Source: Lachnospiraceae bacterium
GTDB lineage: Bacteria; Bacillota; Clostridia; Lachnospirales; Lachnospiraceae
Direction of reading: 5' to 3'
DNA: 38,780 bases
Assembly (NCBI GenBank): GCA_022768825.1
Contig: JALEJB010000019.1
Coordinates: forward strand, 1 to 38,780
Part shown: positions 24,432 to 33,830 of the stretch, piece after piece
Position numbering within the stretch: the first letter of the stretch is position 1
Layout of the letters: the number at the start of each line of letters is the position of its first letter
Made by a program: the position numbers and the translations under genes
Notes under the pieces: generated by a model
Database searches by the model: none
What the model saw: the letters and a program-made list of their open reading frames with translations, nothing else
What the model was told of the DNA's origin: nothing

Positions 24432-25532
24432 TTATACCAGCGTCACCACACCATCCATGATCTGATTTTCATCCAAACCACCGTTCTCCACCTCGAAGAC
24501 ACGCGCATTCATATCCAAATAGCTATGTGAATCCAGCATACCGTCAGACTTCAGATGCACAATGTGAATCCGGCTGCGCAACGGCTTGAACTGATCCAGG
24601 AGATACATCAACTGTGATTTGACAAGTTCTGAGATCGGATGCTCGATCAGCAGAATGACATCGTAGATACTGTTACCATAGAGTTTTGCGATATCCGTTC
24701 TCTCGTTTCCTGTGAGATAATCCTCCATAATATTGTGTTCCAGTACCAGGACATCCTCTCCCAGCATGATCCGGGCAATCTTTTCAATCGCCTTTTTTGT
24801 TCCCTTCATGCGGTTGAGGGAATATGCCTCACGCACCAGATCACGAAGGATCCCCTCGTCCTGAATATCACAGTCCAGATCGATACCCAGCCATTTGCCG
24901 TAAGTGCCAAGCAACTGTACCGGACAGATATCCACATCAAGAAGCTGCGGAAGTTTCTCAATATCCTGCTGAAAATCCATGTAGATGCTGGAAAAAATGG
25001 ACAGATAACGGTGGAAAAAGCTGTTTCTCTCCCGATATATTTCCGGGAATGTCTGCATGAAATTATCACCTCTTCGATCCACACGGATATTTCTCAGATA
25101 TCCACTGCCCTCACCTACAAATTCGATCATAAAGTAAAGGTAGCGTCCCTTCTGCTCGTACATGAGGATATCCTTATGATTGACATGGCGCTTTGCCTCC
25201 ACACGCTCAAAAAATTCACGTTTCAGCGTCGGTGACTCCTCCGGATCACACAAAAAGTCATCGATTTTTGTGAGCCGATCCGCACGATAGAACATGGTCT
25301 CATTCATCGCCCGCACATAGACATAGCAGGTCATATCCTCCGGATAGTCTGCTTCAAAGGATAACCTTCCCCAACTGCCATCTATTGTCGCACAGTCCAG
25401 TGCGCGCAAATACAATGTATGTCTGGGCTCGTTCTCGTTCATCACGAGCGTTCCATCCTCCTCCATTGTAAAGCCGACGGTTCGTCCACTCTCAATCCGG
25501 TTTTTCTTAATAGAATAGCATATACCAGCCAT
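24432..25532 (-). CDS. Tail protein I-like baseplate component
   Basis: 366 residues. The C-terminal 200 residues match the phage P2 gpI / tail-protein family: PEIYRERNSFFHRYLSIFSS, LPQLLDVDICPVQLLGTYGK and AYSLNRMKGTKKAIEKI. The N-terminal 150 residues appear to be an added beta-rich domain. In contractile tails this protein lies at the baseplate periphery, after the J-type wedge proteins, where fibres attach. Gene order (gp25, J, J, I) supports this. AAGGAGG precedes the ATG. It is the last gene of the structural operon, and no fibre gene follows it. Confidence 0.88.
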   Translation of the reverse strand: MAGICYSIKKNRIESGRTVGFTMEEDGTLVMNENEPRHTLYLRALDCATIDGSWGRLSFEADYPEDMTCYVYVRAMNETMFYRADRLTKIDDFLCDPEESPTLKREFFERVEAKRHVNHKDILMYEQKGRYLYFMIEFVGEGSGYLRNIRVDRRGDNFMQTFPEIYRERNSFFHRYLSIFSSIYMDFQQDIEKLPQLLDVDICPVQLLGTYGKWLGIDLDCDIQDEGILRDLVREAYSLNRMKGTKKAIEKIARIMLGEDVLVLEHNIMEDYLTGNERTDIAKLYGNSIYDVILLIEHPISELVKSQLMYLLDQFKPLRSRIHIVHLKSDGMLDSHSYLDMNARVFEVENGGLDENQIMDGVVTLV

Positions 25533-25550
25533 CTGATTCCTCCTTATCGG

Positions 25551-27647
25551 TTACTTCACATAAACATCAACCTCAAGCGCCAGCGTACCTGCGCACAGCA
25601 GACAGTTTTCTGCCGGATAGATATCCGCATCCTTGAGTTTTGCCTGACTGCTATGCTGTGGCTGAAGCGACAGATCATAGACGAACTCCACACAGTCCAA
25701 ATCCTCAATCGCATGAAAGACCTCATTAAACCGGAGCACATCTCCGAAATTCTTATCCGAATGCACGTAATCGATCTGCTCACGGATAGCCGCTTCGATC
25801 TGTTGCCTGCAGTTCTCATAGGTTGGCTTGACATAGACAGTTCCCCGCACGTTGACCGGCTCATAAACCGGTGATATGATCTCAATCCGCGTCGTGAGCA
25901 GTCTGCGTTTTTCCAGTTCCTGCTCAATCACCTTTCGGTATATATCCGAAAGCTTCGGAAACTCCTCATCGGTTCCCGGCTTCACCGCGATCCGCACGCG
26001 ATTTCTGGTCTGATCCATATTTGCTTTCACCTTATGAATGCAAAGCTGTGGCGTCTCTTTCACGATCTTCTCATAATCGGATGCCGTAACTGCCGTATAC
26101 GGTGTATAGAGATCCTCCACAAAGCGCTTTCTGACATCTGCGATCCGTTCCCGGAAGCACCCGCCGGTTCCCACGCCCGGATTGGTAAAACGAATGCCCG
26201 CAGGTACATGCCTTGTCTTGAATACACTTCCGCTTCGGATATTGCCATCCGGTCCGTCTGTTGTGGCACAGCCGCCGATAAACAATTCCGCGCCGATAAA
26301 TGCGCCGGCATCCTCAATACAGATCTTTCCTTCATACTCATACAGATGATAGTAAAGATTTCCTTCCTCACTGCGTTCCGGCCGAACAAAATCATAGATC
26401 GGTTCGCCCTCTTCATCATATCGCTTTGCAATGATGGTAAAGGAATCCGATACCACATGGTTCACCGGAAGCTTTAACATCTGGTTGTCATATCCAAGCA
26501 CTGTTCCGATGGCATAGGTACGCATCATCTCTTCCGTATAAGCCACGATACGGATTGCGTTTTTCACCTTATCCGGCGCATATCCGTGTCGTTTTTTATC
26601 AAAGGAATAGATATGCATGCCGTAGCCTTCTTTATCCAGATCATAATATCTTCCCTGGGCATCATCTGTCAGAGCATATTCATAACGGCGGTAGGAACCG
26701 CCTTTTTCCTCTCGCCCGTAGACATGCACATAACCCTCTTCCGCAAAATCACTGAATAGCCGCACGCTGCCGGGTTTGTGAAAGGTCGTGCAGGCACTGA
26801 GTGTCTTTTTCTGCCAGACCTCAAACAGGAATCCCTGCACCATGACCAGCTTCGGACGCACATCATAGTCAGCCCGGGTCAACGTCGCCCGAATGACACA
26901 ATCACCGTTTGGCGCATCCGGATGTGCCGCGATCTTCTCCTGCGGCATACGGATACGGATCTCCCCACTCATCAAAAAGCAGTTGGAATAATCCCGGACA
27001 TTCACCTCTTTATAGCCTTCCTCGGTGTAGCACTCCCACTTGATCTGCGCAAAGGTATTGACGCCTTTTTCGGGAAAATCATTACGGTTGTAGCGGTCTG
27101 CCACATTGATATATAAGATCAGTTCCTCCCCCGGCTCCGGCAGCATATTTGCAGTAAAAAACACACTGTCACCGACCGTGGGCACTTCACCAAACACCAG
27201 CCCCGGCACCTTCAGTTCCTTCTCACACAGATGGCTGAAGTCTTTATATACTCCCTGACTCTTTCCATATACACCGGTGAGATGTCCCGTGCCCAGCATC
27301 ATCAGACGATTCGTCTCAAAGCAGAGATCTCCAATGTAAAATTGCTGGTTTGCCGGCAGATAAACCGGCTCCTTCATATTTTCCGCTGCGAGCAGCAGTC
27401 TCGCGCATTTGCCCTTGCGTGGGCTGAAGCCCACCAGCCGAAGGAGATTCTGCAGAACCGGAGCGGTCACCTGATCAATTGCATCTGCCTGTAAGGTTTC
27501 AAATGCAGTCAGACTCTCGAGAATCGTGACACCCGGATCCGAGGCGTTGAAATTCGTCCACTCGTCCGTATAGAGAGGGATCTGAGTCAGCGCTTCGCTA
27601 TAACGTTCTTCAAACGTTTTTTTATTTAAATTTTTGCTGTTTAACAT
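25551..27647 (-). CDS. Baseplate J-like wedge protein 2
   Basis: 698 residues from ATG 27645-27647, supported by GAGGGGGA seven bases upstream and a position just after the previous stop; a start at 27713 would overlap that gene by 49 bp. The N-terminus (YTDEWTNFNASDPGVTILES) matches that of the next gene upstream, and the C-terminal half has baseplate-J features: YTAVTASDYEKIV, a VKPGTDEEFP region and VYEPVNVRGTVYVKP. J/gp6-type proteins form the wedge ring that triggers sheath contraction. In eCIS loci Afp11 and Afp12 form such a pair; this one is probably the Afp12-position protein. Confidence 0.88.
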   Translation of the reverse strand: MLNSKNLNKKTFEERYSEALTQIPLYTDEWTNFNASDPGVTILESLTAFETLQADAIDQVTAPVLQNLLRLVGFSPRKGKCARLLLAAENMKEPVYLPANQQFYIGDLCFETNRLMMLGTGHLTGVYGKSQGVYKDFSHLCEKELKVPGLVFGEVPTVGDSVFFTANMLPEPGEELILYINVADRYNRNDFPEKGVNTFAQIKWECYTEEGYKEVNVRDYSNCFLMSGEIRIRMPQEKIAAHPDAPNGDCVIRATLTRADYDVRPKLVMVQGFLFEVWQKKTLSACTTFHKPGSVRLFSDFAEEGYVHVYGREEKGGSYRRYEYALTDDAQGRYYDLDKEGYGMHIYSFDKKRHGYAPDKVKNAIRIVAYTEEMMRTYAIGTVLGYDNQMLKLPVNHVVSDSFTIIAKRYDEEGEPIYDFVRPERSEEGNLYYHLYEYEGKICIEDAGAFIGAELFIGGCATTDGPDGNIRSGSVFKTRHVPAGIRFTNPGVGTGGCFRERIADVRKRFVEDLYTPYTAVTASDYEKIVKETPQLCIHKVKANMDQTRNRVRIAVKPGTDEEFPKLSDIYRKVIEQELEKRRLLTTRIEIISPVYEPVNVRGTVYVKPTYENCRQQIEAAIREQIDYVHSDKNFGDVLRFNEVFHAIEDLDCVEFVYDLSLQPQHSSQAKLKDADIYPAENCLLCAGTLALEVDVYVK

Positions 27648-27664
27648 TGGCTCATCCCCCTCGT

Positions 27665-30600
27665 CTACTGCTCTTCCACCGTCAGATGCACATGATGTAC
27701 ACCACTGCGGCATACCATAAACGGATTTTCCTGTACTTCCGCAAGCTCTGTCTCGTGTGTGCCATGTTCATCCGTATAATGTGCGATCAATAACAGCTTG
27801 CGCACGATCGCCTTGCTCTTCAAGACATTTAATTTCATCAAAAGCTGGTTTTTCTTTGGCATCACACCGATCTTCCAGCCGGTTCCGTTCTCACTCTCCA
27901 CCGGATCCAGATAGCGCATGAGACACTCCTGCAGCTCATTTTGGATCTCAAAGCTATCCTCCATCTGCATGCTCTGTGCCCACACATCTACGCAGACATC
28001 CACAAAGATCGGCTCGACAATATGAATATTGTCCGGTGAGATCGTCAGCTCACATGACTCCATCAGATACTTTTTCAGAGAATCGGCAAGATTGTGGAAG
28101 GTGTAGCTTCCTGCCCGGTAATCCTTCAGTAGCAGAACAAAGGTCACTGCATCCGGATCGATCGCTCCGTCAATCCGCTTTCCGGTAATACAACGCACCT
28201 GTGCAATCGTATCCGAATATGCCAAAATCTCCCGCTCATAATCACTGATAGATACGAGACGCTTGCGTGAGCGAAGGATATTTGCCCCACGCGCCAACGC
28301 GCTCTCCATCTTCTCCATATCACTTCCGCCATATGCCTTGAACGGATTGGATACCGTATTCAAAAACATAAAGTTTGTGTGCGCCTCATTGATCTCGCCC
28401 TTGCCCACATTGCCGAGCTGACCGTCACAACAGCGCACCCGAACCTTGAAGGCCACATCATCCGTCACACGCGGCACATCCATATGTAATCCGTCACCAA
28501 AGAGGAGACGATTATTCATACGGTCAAGCACATATCCGCGTTTATGTTCACCGTCGTCGAGTCTCTCGACCTCCTCCCATTTCACATAGAAATTTGAGAT
28601 CTCACCCTGCATGTCATACTCCGGACGTACCTGATCCGACATCGTGCGGATCATCTCTTTCATCTCTTTGGCAGAATGGCGATCCCGCTCATTCACCCAC
28701 AGATCAATATCTAAAATATGATCCGAACCAAGTGAAAAATACATATTTGGCAATACTTCATCCAGATAGAAGTCCTGTTCGTCTTTTGTCTCAATATTTT
28801 CAACCTGCACGGCATTCAGTCGAATGTCATTGATCAGCGGAAGCATCTTCTCCGGTTCATCATCCCGTTTCGTGCGGCTTCGTGTAATGCGGATCCAGTA
28901 CATCTGCTTGTTTTCGATCACAAGCGGTGCCATATCCGACTGTGGCATAAAGATCACAGTTCCGGTACGCATAAAATTGGATGTATTGTCCACCACCTTC
29001 ATCTGACGGAAACCGCCACGGGTACTGTACTCAAACTTGCAGCGAAGTCCATCATAATAATTGCCCTCTGCGATATCAAAATACAGACTTACCGGTCCTG
29101 ACTCCATCCGATTGCGGAAGCCTAAGTAAACGGCATCCTCGCTGTACAGACCGACACCGAATGCCACAAATTTGCGATGTGCCTTGACCAGTCTGGTACA
29201 GTCGATCTTACGTGTCGTGTTGACGGCAACCAGCTTTTCAGGCTCTACAAAATGCTCCTTGTAGCAATAAGAGATCTTCATATTGCGGATATGCGGATAG
29301 TGATGGATACATGGCCGCATATAGCAGTTGTCTGATTTCAACAGCTGGATACGAAGTGCTCTGCCCTCATACGCGCCATTGGCAGTCGCTGCCCAGTCTG
29401 ACGGACAGACAAAGGTCAATTCGTATCTGCCCTTTTTATCCTGTGCAAACATCTGCTTATATTCCTGTCTGCACTCCAGTTTCTTCCAACCGATACCGTT
29501 AAAATATTCAATCGCGATCTCCTCTGCATAGGTATCCGCCGGCATATCGGAGAAGATCACCTTCGGTTTTCTCTTGATGATCTTTAATTCTTCCTCTTCC
29601 TGACGCTTGGTCAGCTCGATCAAATGCTCCGGATAGGTCACATCAAAATTGATTGTGATCACCGAACCTGCTTTTGCAAAATAATTATCATGACCGATAT
29701 AACATTCCTGATAGATCGCTAACGTGTCGGAAAACAGATCAAAATTATTGACATCCAGATCCGTAGAACCGTTGTTTACAGACTGCGGCTCCTGTTCTCT
29801 TCCCTCGGAAGAAAATTCCACCCGCTCCAGTGCGTAATTTTCCAGCACCGGCTCTGTTGCCTCCAGCACGATGAGCTGGTAGGACTTACCGTTCATATCA
29901 ATCGTATCTGCCTCCGGTGCAAAAGCACGTCTGACCAGTCGAAACGTCTCCTTATCTCCCAGAAGCGTCACCTCGCCAAAGGGCTGCAGATCCCCGTCTC
30001 CGTAATAGCTGAACCGGTATGCTCCCGAACGGATCTTGGCAAGCAGCTTTTCATCCCCCACCATATGCAGATATAGCGGATTATCTGCGGTGTCAAAAGC
30101 ACTGGTATGGTAGAAAAGCAACGCATTTTTCGAAATATTCGGTGCTTTTCCAAACAGATGGAACGGCTGGATCTTCATCGGCTCGTTCATCAGTTCCTCA
30201 TAGGAAAGTGTGTCACCGACGCTCTCTTCTTCCACCGTCTTTGACGGAATCAGTTCCGGCACATTATATTTACCCAGCAGCGGCATCACATAACCTTCTT
30301 TTCCCTTGGTCATAAATGCGGTAGTAAACACCGCATTCGACACATAGATACTGTTTGAGGTCTCATAAATGATCGGTTCATCCGCATCATCCGGCTGTGC
30401 GATCAGCTGCGTTCCACGCGGAATCTCAACGCCCGGCACGGTGTCATTCACCAGATCAAAAAGTACCAGCGCACTTGCCGGCTTTGCCGGAAGCAGGGAA
30501 ATATCAAGCATATTCACAACCTCGGTATGATACTTTTCGATCACCTGGTTGTAAATATTGATGTTATCGCTCATCTGTCCTGCAAAGATCTTGGCGATCG

Positions 30601-30733
30601 TCACACCGATGTCCGGATCATCCTTGGAATAATGCCACTCAGGCGTATAAGACTTCGCCAGTTCCTCAATACGCGCTTCAATATCATCCGCTGTTCTCGC
30701 ATCGATCTGATCATTTTTTAACATTCTGTTCAT
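27665..30733 (-). CDS. Baseplate J-like wedge protein 1 (Afp11-like)
   Basis: 1022 residues from ATG 30731-30733. In-frame alternatives are 30724, which best matches the N-terminus of the paralogous next gene, and 30799, which has GAGGAAG upstream but overlaps the gp25 gene by 56 bp. The sequence begins with SYTPEWHYSKDDPDIGVTI, has a long central beta-rich region, and ends in a J-type domain: LVSISDYEREILAYSDTIAQ, VTFVLLLKDYRAG and VEPIFVDVCVDVWA. It should be the main wedge component of the baseplate, linking the gp25 sheath initiator to the periphery. It is longer than typical phage J proteins but in the usual eCIS Afp11 range. Confidence 0.92.
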   Translation of the reverse strand: MNRMLKNDQIDARTADDIEARIEELAKSYTPEWHYSKDDPDIGVTIAKIFAGQMSDNINIYNQVIEKYHTEVVNMLDISLLPAKPASALVLFDLVNDTVPGVEIPRGTQLIAQPDDADEPIIYETSNSIYVSNAVFTTAFMTKGKEGYVMPLLGKYNVPELIPSKTVEEESVGDTLSYEELMNEPMKIQPFHLFGKAPNISKNALLFYHTSAFDTADNPLYLHMVGDEKLLAKIRSGAYRFSYYGDGDLQPFGEVTLLGDKETFRLVRRAFAPEADTIDMNGKSYQLIVLEATEPVLENYALERVEFSSEGREQEPQSVNNGSTDLDVNNFDLFSDTLAIYQECYIGHDNYFAKAGSVITINFDVTYPEHLIELTKRQEEEELKIIKRKPKVIFSDMPADTYAEEIAIEYFNGIGWKKLECRQEYKQMFAQDKKGRYELTFVCPSDWAATANGAYEGRALRIQLLKSDNCYMRPCIHHYPHIRNMKISYCYKEHFVEPEKLVAVNTTRKIDCTRLVKAHRKFVAFGVGLYSEDAVYLGFRNRMESGPVSLYFDIAEGNYYDGLRCKFEYSTRGGFRQMKVVDNTSNFMRTGTVIFMPQSDMAPLVIENKQMYWIRITRSRTKRDDEPEKMLPLINDIRLNAVQVENIETKDEQDFYLDEVLPNMYFSLGSDHILDIDLWVNERDRHSAKEMKEMIRTMSDQVRPEYDMQGEISNFYVKWEEVERLDDGEHKRGYVLDRMNNRLLFGDGLHMDVPRVTDDVAFKVRVRCCDGQLGNVGKGEINEAHTNFMFLNTVSNPFKAYGGSDMEKMESALARGANILRSRKRLVSISDYEREILAYSDTIAQVRCITGKRIDGAIDPDAVTFVLLLKDYRAGSYTFHNLADSLKKYLMESCELTISPDNIHIVEPIFVDVCVDVWAQSMQMEDSFEIQNELQECLMRYLDPVESENGTGWKIGVMPKKNQLLMKLNVLKSKAIVRKLLLIAHYTDEHGTHETELAEVQENPFMVCRSGVHHVHLTVEEQ

Positions 30734-30743
30734 GTCCTTTTTC

Positions 30744-31208
30744 TCACTCTTCCGGGACAGCCTGGTCATACTGTTCTGATTCATTTTGCTCTGACTCATA
30801 CGCTTCTTCCTCTACATCTGCATTTAAATAAAACGGAAATACAAGGTTATCTCTCTGATTTGTCTCGCTGACTACATAATCTATGTTTACGATCAGACAG
30901 CCTTCCTTCGTCTGTGTGTCTGTCGTAATCTCCACGTCACTCACCCGGGGCTCCTGCATCAAAATCTGTTCCGACAGATCGCTTTGCATCATGTTCAGTG
31001 CAGTGATGTTGGTATCCATAAAGGCATAAGACATCAGCGTACTGCCGTAATCCGGTCTGGCAAATCGTTCGGTTCTCTGTGTCATCAGGATCAGGTAAAT
31101 GGACTCCTTGACACTCTGCTCTGCAGAAGATGTCATAAACCTGCCCGTCGCCTCATTGATCTGTGGCGGAAACTTCATCCCGCTTCCCAAAAATTTTTTA
31201 TCCGGCAT
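30744..31208 (-). CDS. gp25/GpW-family baseplate sheath-initiator protein
   Basis: 154 residues from ATG 31206-31208 with GGAAAGGAG upstream; the longer frame from 31283 would overlap the spike gene and starts with an odd Arg-rich stretch. The gp25/GPW motif is clear: FPPQINEATGRFMTSS, then ILMTQRTERFARPDYGS and a VSDVEI strand. In contractile systems this small protein nucleates sheath polymerisation on the baseplate (T4 gp25, TssE, Afp9). An acidic C-terminal tail (about 130-154, Glu-rich) is an addition to the core. It lies 22 bp after the spike gene and 10 bp before the J-like gene. Confidence 0.93.
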   Translation of the reverse strand: MPDKKFLGSGMKFPPQINEATGRFMTSSAEQSVKESIYLILMTQRTERFARPDYGSTLMSYAFMDTNITALNMMQSDLSEQILMQEPRVSDVEITTDTQTKEGCLIVNIDYVVSETNQRDNLVFPFYLNADVEEEAYESEQNESEQYDQAVPEE

Positions 31209-31230
31209 ATGCGATACTCCTTTCCTGCGC

Positions 31231-32049
31231 TTATCCGATCTTGATCGGCTTGCCCTCAACCGTCGCCGGACCGTTGCTGGCAACCGTGACTTTGGCGGTT
31301 CCTTCTATCTTGGCACTTCCACCGTACAGATTAACGCCCTTTACTGCATTCTGCGTGATAGCATTGGCTGCATTCACTTTAAAATCCTTTGTCTGAAGCT
31401 CCGTGACTCCGCTGACACCGTTCATCGTCAGCTGGATCAACTCCCCGACCTTGATCGTCAGCTTGGTAGCCGCTGTGATCTCCATCTGTCCACTCAGGGT
31501 ATTCATCTCGATCTGATTCATGCCTGCCTGATCCGTGATCGTGATCTTGTGCTTGGCATTGTCCAGCGTGATACTGTGCTCGGTGCTCAGCTCTTTTCCT
31601 GCGGTTTTGATCGTAATCTTATCCGTAGCTCCCTCACCGGGATTATCTTCAAATTCTATGGCATTGCCATTGTGCGTCACAATCCGCTTATTCGAATTGA
31701 TCATATTTGCCGACTTATTCAAAAACAGATCCGTGGTCTTCGACACACATCCGATGACATAGGGACGTTCGATATTGCCCTGTTCAAAGGCGACGAGCAC
31801 CTGATCACCGACCTCCGGCATAAAATAGACTCCCCAGCCTGAACCCGCATAAGGAAGCGCCAGTCTCGCCCAGCGAAGCTGATTTCCCGTATCCCTTGAC
31901 GGCACTGACACACACAGTCTGCCCGGCATCGTTATGTCATAATTTTGTGCTACCGTACCGACTACGACACCAAACACCCGATTGTCACCGGTCTCGGTTT
32001 TCATCGTCTGCTTTTCCGCAATATCATCAATAATGTCAAATAATCCCAT
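31231..32049 (-). CDS. gp5/VgrG-like spike protein (OB-fold plus beta-helix)
   Basis: 272 residues. Residues about 24-104 form the gp5-type OB domain, with PGRLCVSVPSRDTG and YFMPEVGDQVLVAFEQG (about 75-91) as family signature. From about 120 the sequence is a short-period beta-helix ending in GPATVEGKPIKIG. It should trimerise into the needle tip that sits on the hub. In VgrG and Afp8 this part is fused to a gp27-type hub; here the hub is a separate upstream gene (32100-33791), as in T4 and P2. No lysozyme insert is present and no PAAR gene was seen, so what sharpens the tip is unknown. Confidence 0.93.
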   Translation of the reverse strand: MGLFDIIDDIAEKQTMKTETGDNRVFGVVVGTVAQNYDITMPGRLCVSVPSRDTGNQLRWARLALPYAGSGWGVYFMPEVGDQVLVAFEQGNIERPYVIGCVSKTTDLFLNKSANMINSNKRIVTHNGNAIEFEDNPGEGATDKITIKTAGKELSTEHSITLDNAKHKITITDQAGMNQIEMNTLSGQMEITAATKLTIKVGELIQLTMNGVSGVTELQTKDFKVNAANAITQNAVKGVNLYGGSAKIEGTAKVTVASNGPATVEGKPIKIG

Positions 32050-32099
32050 ATTCCGTCATTCCTCCAAGGTATCTACTTTCCTAATATTTGTAAATTACT

Positions 32100-33791
32100 T
32101 TACAAGATGGATCCGATCAGATTCGCTGCGCCGGAATCCAGAATATCTCCGGCCACGCCTCCGGTGGCATCGTTCAGATCGGAAAGTGCGTCATCTACCA
32201 TATCCATCGCAGAATCCACTGCATCCATCGCAGAATCTATGGTATCCATCACGCCACCCAGCGTATCTCCCAGCAGTCCGCCCAACGCACCACCGCTGCC
32301 CCCGGCTGAGTAATTTCCTCCAAGTCCTGCAGCCTTTGCCGTGATCTTCGTCGTAAAGCCCTGCTCTCCATTCAACATATGACGTACACTCACAATATAA
32401 AACAGGTTGTTCACCGGATCACCCATTCCAACCAGTTTGATATAGCGTCCAACAACCAGATCCGGCAGACCAACCAGTTCTGCCTCCAACGTACCGAAAC
32501 GGAATGCCACATCCTCCGCCAGATACTCGGCACGATAGCCCGCTTCTTTTTTGCTGTCCGCAGTGGGATCGATGTACACTTTTGTGGAATCCTTCACCAG
32601 CTTGGAAGCATAATTCCCTTTGGAAAGCTTATTTTTCAGCTTCACGGAATTGGCGATCTGGGACGCCTTTCCCACATCGGTGCTGCGCACCTCCACCTTT
32701 CCTACCAGCCCGGTCACGTTGTATTCCACATCCACGTTTATCATTCCGGTGGCCGGAGATATCTCCATGAGCACCTCCGTGTAATCTTTTGCTTTTCTGA
32801 AATAAACAGTTCCGCTGCTGACGAAAAATTCATAATTATATTTCTTTGCCGCCTTTACGACAAACTCATAATCGCTCTCTGCCACCATCTCAACGGTCTT
32901 ATCCGTCGCCGTTCCCGGCACACTCGGAACTGCCACTCCTCCCACACCGGGGATGTTTCCTGCCACCTGATTCAACTCTGCCGCTGCGTTTTTTGCCTGA
33001 TTTGCGGCGTCCTTTGCTGCGTCCGCAGCTGCTGTTGCCGTATCTACCGCACTGCCCACCGTTGAGGCTGCATTCGTCACGGCGCTGACCGCACCTCCGG
33101 TCAGCGAATCCAGCGCATTTGCTGCAGCTCCGCCTCCCGTAGAGGATACTGCGTTTCCTGCCTCCATTGCGGCGCTTCCTGCATCCATCGCCGTATCCGC
33201 CAGATCACCAACACCCGCTGCATCTGCAAGACCGCCAAGCACTCCGGAGGCCAGATCCTCCTTATCCGGTGTATCAGTGATACTTAGCTTCTTGATAATG
33301 CCGCGATCTTTCATATCGGAGTACAGCTCAGAGGAAAAGATCTCACTGACTGCCTCGGAATAGCTCATAGCTGTCATCTGCTTCGAATAGCAGTTTGCCA
33401 TCATAATGCCCTTCACATCCATGCAGGTCACACGCACACCGGGATTTTCCGCCTCCTGCAAGAAGAAATTCACCTGTGAGATAAAACCGCAGAACACTTC
33501 CTTTACCACGGAACCATAGCCAACACTGATGGAAACCTGCGAACCGATGGCCACAAACTTTTTGATGGTCTTAAATTCAAATGCACAGCTCTGTCTGTTG
33601 TAGCATCCATAGATCACAAAAGAAGCTATGGATGCCTCGAATCCACTGGTATTCTCAATCTCAACATTACCGACATACAGCTTGGCCTTTGACTTATTCA
33701 GCGGATTGCCCTCCACCTCCACCAGTACGACCGGATTCGTAAAATTACTGTATTCTTTTTTTAATTTCTCAAAGGTTACCTCTGCTGCCAT
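32100..33791 (-). CDS. gp27/GpD-like hub protein with Ala/Gly-rich insert and heptad tail
   Basis: 563 residues. The hub fold is split: residues 1-177 (VSISVGYGSVVKEVFCGFIS and VTCMDVKGIMMAN are typical of phage late-control D/gp27 proteins) and 297-490 (ESDYEFVVKAAKKYNYEFFV, VYFRKAKD, VGRYIKLVGMGDP). Between them is an Ala/Gly/Ser-rich insert (about 178-296). The tail (491-563) contains three near-exact heptads of the form MDxVDSA (515-535) and a glycine-rich hydrophobic end. The hub trimer connects spike to tube. The insert and tail could face the tube lumen or assist trimerisation; this is inference. The 5' half of the insert might also help hold a cargo. Confidence 0.9.
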   Translation of the reverse strand: MAAEVTFEKLKKEYSNFTNPVVLVEVEGNPLNKSKAKLYVGNVEIENTSGFEASIASFVIYGCYNRQSCAFEFKTIKKFVAIGSQVSISVGYGSVVKEVFCGFISQVNFFLQEAENPGVRVTCMDVKGIMMANCYSKQMTAMSYSEAVSEIFSSELYSDMKDRGIIKKLSITDTPDKEDLASGVLGGLADAAGVGDLADTAMDAGSAAMEAGNAVSSTGGGAAANALDSLTGGAVSAVTNAASTVGSAVDTATAAADAAKDAANQAKNAAAELNQVAGNIPGVGGVAVPSVPGTATDKTVEMVAESDYEFVVKAAKKYNYEFFVSSGTVYFRKAKDYTEVLMEISPATGMINVDVEYNVTGLVGKVEVRSTDVGKASQIANSVKLKNKLSKGNYASKLVKDSTKVYIDPTADSKKEAGYRAEYLAEDVAFRFGTLEAELVGLPDLVVGRYIKLVGMGDPVNNLFYIVSVRHMLNGEQGFTTKITAKAAGLGGNYSAGGSGGALGGLLGDTLGGVMDTIDSAMDAVDSAMDMVDDALSDLNDATGGVAGDILDSGAANLIGSIL

Positions 33792-33830
33792 ATCTTCAAC
33801 TATCCTTTACTGCCGGATCTGACCGGCTGA

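Noticed and set aside
31099-31842. Plus-strand open frame of 247 codons
   Set aside because: It is antisense to the spike and gp25-like genes, which have recognisable family motifs.
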